Source: Erythrobacter sp. HI0063
Lineage (GTDB): Bacteria; Pseudomonadota; Alphaproteobacteria; Sphingomonadales; Sphingomonadaceae
Assembly: GCF_001635685.1 (NCBI RefSeq)
Contig: NZ_LWFF01000346.1
Location: 45,987 to 109,986, forward strand
DNA length: 64,000 bases
Direction of reading: 5' to 3'
The notes beneath the pieces were generated by a model. That model did not search any database, was not told the DNA's origin, and saw nothing but the letters and a program-made list of their open reading frames with translations. The position numbers and the translations under genes were made by a program. Numbering within the stretch: position 1 is the stretch's first letter; every line of letters begins with the position of its first letter. Positions 59,488 to 64,000 of the stretch are shown here, in pieces.

Positions 59488-60773
59488 GCTGGGCGTTCCT
59501 GGCGTTCGTCGCTCAATGCCAATCGGGCGAGCGCTTTCGCTTGGGCTGTCGGAGAGCATCGCGATAATCCGATCTCCCTCGCGCGCATCGTCGCATGTTT
59601 TTTCTTGTCCGCGCTCCAATCGAGCACGTGCGTCATCGCAGCGGCGAGTGCATCCGCGTTGCGGCGGGACGCAATAACGCCGGTTGCTCCAGGCTCGATC
59701 AAGTCGATTGCGACGCCGACATCGAAGGCAATTACGGGCGTTCCGCTCATCACCGCCTCATTGATCATCATTGGTCCTGAGTCCTCCACGGAAGGGCTGA
59801 CATATAGATCGGCAGCGGCATAAGCCTGCGCCAATCCTTCGGGGGGCAACATCCCGAGCTGGCGCACCACATAGCCCTCCCCTGCGAGCGCCTCGAACGG
59901 CGCGCCGTTGCCCGCGACAAGTAGCGTGGGCAGCAATCCGGGTCCACGGAGCGATGCCAGCTTTTTCAGCGCCTCTTCTAGGATGCTCATTCCCTTACGC
60001 GCGTCGCCATGATCGCGTGCACCAAAAAATACGACTGGGCGGGATGCATCCAACCCCAATTCCGATCGTACTGCGACTGAATCGCGTGGTGCGAATGTTT
60101 CCGGCGAGACGCTGAGCGGTACGATTTCGATCGGAGTATCGCAGAAGAGCGCAGAAGCGCGAGCTTGATCCGCCAGCCAGGTAGAGGCGGCAACAACCGT
60201 CGTGCGCATCTGCGCCAAAGCCGATCTCTTTTCGTTCAATGTCTTCGCGGACCAATCTTTCGGCCCACTACCGAAACGCAGCGCAGGGCAATCACCACAC
60301 CCTGTCGTATAGCCTTCGCAGCCCCACGCGTAGTGACAGCCTCCCGTAAAGCTCGCCATATCCATCAACGACCAGAGTACACGTGCGTCGAAGCGCCGCG
60401 CTAATCGCTTTACCGATGCGAATGAGATCAGGTCGGTCAGCGCGTGCGCGACTATCGCGTCGGGTTTTAATTGTATTTGAGCAGCAACCGATTCGACGGT
60501 TTTGGCTATGGAGGGCAAGCCATAGCGCTGGTTTCGGAAGTAGTATCGCGGCCACGTTATCGATCGAAACAGAGCCTTGGAAGCGATGCGCGGGAGAGAA
60601 GCAGCCGGCCCTCCACAGACCGTGATTCCATCGCCCCCGATACCGTCTCCCACCACCATATGCGAATGAAAGCCACTGTTTGCTAAGGCACGGTGAATGC
60701 GCACCGCTGCCATTCCTGCCCCGCCGCGATCAGTCGTAGTGAGGTGAAGAAAGGCAGGATTGCTCTCGATCAT
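59484..60773 (-). CDS. glycosyltransferase family 4 protein
   Basis: GT-B glycosyltransferase of 429 residues from ATG 60773 (MIESNPAFLHLTTTDRGGAG). The N-terminal acceptor domain has TTTDRGGAGMAAVRIH and SLMDMASFTGGCHYAWGC...CGDC, a cysteine-rich segment frequent in this subgroup and possibly metal-binding. The donor domain includes VVFFGARDHGDARKGM and the EX7E-like VEDSGPMMINEAVMSGTPVI. Encoded just before the Fuc4NAc genes, it is a candidate Fuc4NAc transferase, but this is only context. Confidence 0.87.
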   Translation of the reverse strand: MIESNPAFLHLTTTDRGGAGMAAVRIHRALANSGFHSHMVVGDGIGGDGITVCGGPAASLPRIASKALFRSITWPRYYFRNQRYGLPSIAKTVESVAAQIQLKPDAIVAHALTDLISFASVKRLARRFDARVLWSLMDMASFTGGCHYAWGCEGYTTGCGDCPALRFGSGPKDWSAKTLNEKRSALAQMRTTVVAASTWLADQARASALFCDTPIEIVPLSVSPETFAPRDSVAVRSELGLDASRPVVFFGARDHGDARKGMSILEEALKKLASLRGPGLLPTLLVAGNGAPFEALAGEGYVVRQLGMLPPEGLAQAYAAADLYVSPSVEDSGPMMINEAVMSGTPVIAFDVGVAIDLIEPGATGVIASRRNADALAAAMTHVLDWSADKKKHATMRAREIGLSRCSPTAQAKALARLALSDERQERPA

Positions 60774-61070
60774 TGGCAGCGCTTTAGCTGAAAGGTTTAC
60801 GTGGTCCACGCAAAATACCTGCACAACAATTCTGGCCCGGCGCTGTGGGCTCACCATTCCGGTGTATCGCCTTCCGGGATGTGCGCGGATACTCCCGGCC
60901 TGGTCCGCGCTAGGTGGAGTGCATGGAGGGGAGGGCGATGCACGTTCTAGACACTACAGTTCTGGAACAAGCGCAGTCTGCCTGCTAGGCGCCTACGGAA
61001 AGAAAATGAGAATAAGCTTTCCGTTGGGAACATCGGGAAACCGCTATCCAGATTACAAGGCAAGGGCACA
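60774..61070. other. divergent intergenic region between glycosyltransferase and rmlB
   Basis: 297 bases with no supported gene. It must hold promoters for both the leftward glycosyltransferase-wecD-wecE-rmlA string and rightward rmlB. No convincing -35/-10 pair was recognised. The last 50 bases before rmlB are AT-richer (near GAATAAGCTTTCC), and GGCAAGGG precedes the ATG as a ribosome binding site. Confidence 0.4.
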
Positions 61071-62132
61071 ATGCGTATTCTAGTGACTGGCGGGGCTGGC
61101 TTCATCGGCTCGGCGCTGGTGCGCCATCTGATTGAGAACACCGCTCATGAAGTCCTCAATTTCGACAAGTTGACCTATGCGGGCTTGCTTTCGACCCTGG
61201 ACAGCGTGGCCTGCTCATCCCGGTACCGCTTCGTGCAGGGCGACGTTTGCGACGCGGCGTCGGTGAGAGCGGCGCTCGACGATTTCCGACCCGACATCGT
61301 GACCCACCTCGCGGCCGAAAGCCATGTCGATCGCTCGATCGATGAGCCGGGCGCGTTCATCCAGACCAATATCGTGGGCACTTACACCATGCTGGCCGAG
61401 GCGCGCCGCTACTGGTCGACGCTAGGAAGCACAGAGCAAGCCGCTTTCCGCTTCCATCACATTTCTACCGACGAGGTCTACGGATCGCTCGGCGATACCG
61501 GCCTCTTTACCGAGAGCACGCCTTACGATCCGCGATCGCCCTATTCGGCGTCCAAGGCGGGCTCCGATCATCTCGTCCAGGCATGGGGCCATACGTACGG
61601 CTTGCCGGTTCTCGTAACGAATTGTTCGAACAATTACGGCCCGTATCACTATCCTGAGAAATTAATCCCTCTGATGATCGCCAAGGCGCTCGATGGCGAA
61701 GCGCTACCGGTGTACGGCAAAGGCGATCAGGTGCGCGACTGGCTTTATGTCGACGACCACGTTCGCGCATTGCAAGCGGTGTTTGAACGCGGCGAACCCG
61801 GACGCCGCTACAATGTCGGCGGCCATAACGAAAAACAGAACATCGAGGTCGTTCGTACTTTGTGCGCGACTCTCGACCGTCTTGCCCCGCGCGCCGATGG
61901 GATCCCCTATGCCGAGCAGATCACCTTCGTGGTCGATCGGCCCGGCCACGACCGGCGCTATGCGATTGACGCCTCTCGCATCGGTCGCGAACTCGGCTGG
62001 AAGCCGCGGGAGACCTTCGAGACGGGAATCGAGAAGACGGTTCGCTGGTATCTTGAGCATGAAGAATGGTGGCGGCCGTTGGTTGCGGCAAAGGCGGCGG
62101 AGCGGCGTGGAGTATGCGAACCGGAGGGCTGA
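61071..62132 (+). CDS. rmlB: dTDP-glucose 4,6-dehydratase
   Basis: RmlB (RffG) dehydrates dTDP-glucose to the 4-keto-6-deoxy intermediate. The 353-residue protein has the NAD motif [15 protein letters not shown] (6-20), the active-site [12 protein letters not shown] (about 130-141), the [12 protein letters not shown] tyrosine-lysine couple (about 158-169), and [20 protein letters not shown]. It is the only + strand gene between two leftward genes, divergent from the rest of the dTDP-sugar genes. Confidence 0.97.
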   Translation: MRILVTGGAGFIGSALVRHLIENTAHEVLNFDKLTYAGLLSTLDSVACSSRYRFVQGDVCDAASVRAALDDFRPDIVTHLAAESHVDRSIDEPGAFIQTNIVGTYTMLAEARRYWSTLGSTEQAAFRFHHISTDEVYGSLGDTGLFTESTPYDPRSPYSASKAGSDHLVQAWGHTYGLPVLVTNCSNNYGPYHYPEKLIPLMIAKALDGEALPVYGKGDQVRDWLYVDDHVRALQAVFERGEPGRRYNVGGHNEKQNIEVVRTLCATLDRLAPRADGIPYAEQITFVVDRPGHDRRYAIDASRIGRELGWKPRETFETGIEKTVRWYLEHEEWWRPLVAAKAAERRGVCEPEG

Positions 62133-62155
62133 TTGCCAGGAGCGGGGGCCTACAA

Positions 62156-63391
62156 TTAGCGTTCGAGGCGCCCCTCCGAGTCGGATAACAAGGCGCGATA
62201 TTGATCCAGTACATGCGGCAGTGTGTAGCCGCGGCTAAGCGCGGCGCGAGCGTTTTGTCCTCGCCGGGCAGCCTCGCTTCGTCCGGCCGGAGTTGCGATG
62301 TCGCGGACGAGCCGCTCCAAAGCATCCGCATCGCCGGGCGCGATGTGCCATCCCGCTCTATTCTCGGTAATTGTCAGCGACACTTCCGCATCCGCTTCGG
62401 CGACGGCGGCGATCGGCACACCGGCGGCCATCACGTTGTACATGCGGCTCGGCACCGACACGCCTTTCATTGCATCCTTGAAGGCGATCACCGTGAGGTT
62501 CGAACAGGCCAGCATCTGATTCAGCCGGTCGCGCGGCTGACGCGGCAGATAGAGAATATTCGCAGCCTTGTGCTCGACGACCGAGGCGGCTTGGCCACCA
62601 TATCCCACGAACAGGAAAACGACCTCCGTCAAATCCTCGACGCGTTTCGCGACTTCCAGCAGAAGCGCGATGTCGTGGGTGCGACCGATATTTCCGGAGA
62701 ATTGAATCACGACCTTGTCGGCCAGTCCGTTTTCGATCGCAAATGGATTGGCAGTCCGCTCGATCGAAGCAATCTCGTCAATATCACCCCAGTTCGGGAT
62801 GATCTCCACCGGGCGATCGGCACCGATCGCACGCAGCTTGCGCTTGATCAGCGCTTGCATATCGCGGCCGAGCACCGCGATCCGGTCGAATCCTGCCAGG
62901 GTCCGGTTGAAAAAGGCCGATGCCAGCGAAAACGCCGTGCCGTCGCTGCGCATCATCTTGGTCGCAACCAGCACTTCGGGGTAAACATCGTGAACCAGCA
63001 ACACGCTCGACACACCTTTGAACCGCGCGATCAGGCCGAGGATCGGCGGTAGCGTTGGAGGATTCGTTACGACAAGCATTCTGTCGCCCCGCTGGAAGTG
63101 GCGCAGTGCGAACACGGTCGCGGTGAACGCGAGAGTGAGGGCGTTGAGCGCCCGGAGCACGAGGCGGTCCTTGTTGAAATGAGTCGCGCGCATCCGGTGG
63201 ATCGTCGTGCCATTGCGATCCTCGCGCCGCCGGGTAACGACACCGCGCTCGCTGTAGCTCGGTTTGCCGCAGATCACTTGCACGTCGAAAGCGTCGGTCA
63301 GCCCTTCCGCTATCCTCGTCAGAAAATATCCGGTCGAAGTCTGCTCCGGGTAATAGAGCTCGGACACGACCCACAAGCGAGGTTTTGGCAT
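62156..63391 (-). CDS. glycosyltransferase family 4, WbuB-like
   Basis: GT4 enzyme of 411 residues from ATG 63391 (MPKPRLWVVSELYYPEQTST). The opening SELYYPEQTSTGYFLTRIAE, the middle VLLVHDVYPEVLV and IQFSGNIGRTHDIALLLEVA, and the late FKDAMKGVSVPSRMYNVMAAGVP are typical of WbuB proteins, which add the second sugar of O-antigen repeats (often to FucNAc/QuiNAc). The SDR gene that precedes it on the same strand is a usual partner of WbuB. Confidence 0.88.
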   Translation of the reverse strand: MPKPRLWVVSELYYPEQTSTGYFLTRIAEGLTDAFDVQVICGKPSYSERGVVTRRREDRNGTTIHRMRATHFNKDRLVLRALNALTLAFTATVFALRHFQRGDRMLVVTNPPTLPPILGLIARFKGVSSVLLVHDVYPEVLVATKMMRSDGTAFSLASAFFNRTLAGFDRIAVLGRDMQALIKRKLRAIGADRPVEIIPNWGDIDEIASIERTANPFAIENGLADKVVIQFSGNIGRTHDIALLLEVAKRVEDLTEVVFLFVGYGGQAASVVEHKAANILYLPRQPRDRLNQMLACSNLTVIAFKDAMKGVSVPSRMYNVMAAGVPIAAVAEADAEVSLTITENRAGWHIAPGDADALERLVRDIATPAGRSEAARRGQNARAALSRGYTLPHVLDQYRALLSDSEGRLER

Positions 63392-63416
63392 CAAATTTTC
63401 CGAACGAGGGGGTAAT

Positions 63417-64000
63417 TTAGGAAAGGTCGGCCGCAGCGATATCATGGTAGAGCCGCGAGCCAAGCCCATAGCGGATGGCGAGGTTGTCGTCATCCGCGAG
63501 CCGACTGTCCGCAAACAGCCTGCCACCGACCGAGGGCGCCAAGCGTTCGACCAGGTCGGCGAACCCGCGCGGTACGGGAAAGCGACGAAGCGCGTTCTTG
63601 CCGTTACGTGCGCGCGCAGCGTCCGCATAGGTGAAAGGCCGCGGGTCGGCTGCGAACACGATTTTCGACGCGTCTACCGGCTGCGTCGCGATCCGAGCGA
63701 TCACCTCCGCCGATAATTCTACGCCGATCATGGCCCGCCGGACATCGCCGGTCGGGACGGGGAGCACACGCGTCCTGGCCCACAAGCGCAAAAGCTGGGC
63801 GAGCTTGCCTGCTACATCGTCTCCGTAAATCAACGGGAGGCGTAGGACCGTCACCGCAAAGCGATCGCTCTCAAGCGCGAGGAGGGCTTCATCCGCTGCA
63901 AGTTTGGAACGGCCATAATCCCCCGTCGGTGCGGTGGGCGTGGCTCGGCCAATCTCATCAGCCCTGCCGTAGACGGAGAAGGAGGAGATATGAATGAAGT
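63417..64000 (-). CDS. NAD-dependent epimerase/dehydratase (SDR), 5' end outside window
   Basis: The C-terminal 194 codons of a leftward extended-SDR gene; the start lies beyond 64000. The catalytic YGRSK (YxxxK) couple is visible near 63902-63916, preceded by FIHISSFSVYG. Then follow LRLPLIYGDDVAGKLAQLLR and the late FAADPRPFTYADAAR. Such enzymes make 4-keto or epimerised UDP-sugars (WbpV/WbuX-like). With the WbuB-like gene it probably supplies the sugar for early steps of the glycan. Confidence 0.85.
   Translation of the reverse strand, partial: FIHISSFSVYGRADEIGRATPTAPTGDYGRSKLAADEALLALESDRFAVTVLRLPLIYGDDVAGKLAQLLRLWARTRVLPVPTGDVRRAMIGVELSAEVIARIATQPVDASKIVFAADPRPFTYADAARARNGKNALRRFPVPRGFADLVERLAPSVGGRLFADSRLADDDNLAIRYGLGSRLYHDIAAADLS

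Noticed and set aside
1..64000. tRNA, rRNA, CRISPR arrays and insertion sequences
   Set aside because: Looked for by eye; no repeat arrays, transposase motifs or tRNA-like cloverleaf ends were recognised. A dedicated scan could still find a short RNA gene.

Overview
The window is a GC-rich chromosomal segment of an alphaproteobacterium. I infer the order Sphingomonadales, probably near Erythrobacteraceae. The grounds are gene content (UrcA, CarD, a fused ThiS-ThiG, a Suv3-like helicase, DUF1491, DUF6489), the order hemE - gap - ppsR - maf - aroE - coaE - dnaQ, and alphaproteobacterial cell-cycle motifs (TTAA-N7-TTAA and GANTC). I see no rRNA, tRNA, transposase, phage gene or CRISPR array.

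Left part (1-18 kb) is housekeeping: the end of an ATP-dependent DNA ligase; a leftward hemB - GNAT - membrane spermidine-synthase-like - gamma carbonic anhydrase operon stitched by overlapping stop/start codons; an M23 peptidase divergent from a helicase with a CtrA-type box between them; an S4 protein, FdxA, a YihY/BrkB membrane protein that lacks a normal start codon, CarD, two lipoproteins, TsaC/Sua5, an acyl-CoA dehydrogenase, a sorbosone-dehydrogenase-like protein, a free-Met-sulfoxide reductase and a glycine-zipper envelope protein (second CtrA-type box).

Middle (19-35 kb) is the origin region. DUF6489-mnmE-mnmG-rsmG-parA-parB run left, as do hemE-hemJ-rho. ppsR-maf-aroE-coaE-dnaQ-hpf run right. 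The 344-bp gap between hemE and ppsR has the context of Caulobacter Cori. It also contains an AT-rich palindrome, DnaA-box-like 9-mers and a cluster of GANTC sites, so I call it a candidate oriC. Four parS-like sites lie at 14.9, 20.8, 23.3 and 30.9 kb around parAB, so replication initiation and segregation appear to be organised within about 16 kb.

35-45 kb is again housekeeping: a cell-wall hydrolase, erpA-xth, a CBS protein, thiSG behind merC, ctaA, rplM-rpsI with a clear terminator, a phosphoesterase, a DAG-kinase-like protein and UrcA.

45-64 kb is a surface-polysaccharide locus, with lower-GC gaps. A rightward, mostly translationally coupled operon carries WbpB-, WbpD- and WbpE-like enzymes, a GT11-like glycosyltransferase, a Wzx-type flippase, HisH2, HisF2, a WbpG-like sugar amidotransferase and a candidate Wzy. 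This set predicts a 2-acetamido-3-acetamidino hexuronic acid. It is followed by a TylF-like methyltransferase and glycosyltransferases, then by RmlA, RmlB, WecE/RffA and WecD/RffC homologues, which together predict dTDP-Fuc4NAc. A WbuB-like glycosyltransferase and a truncated SDR epimerase end the window. I found no wholly new system. The most interesting items are the origin/parS/CtrA/GANTC landscape, the amidino-sugar module with its altered HisF, the YihY start problem, and a possible decayed gene at 56.3-56.7 kb.
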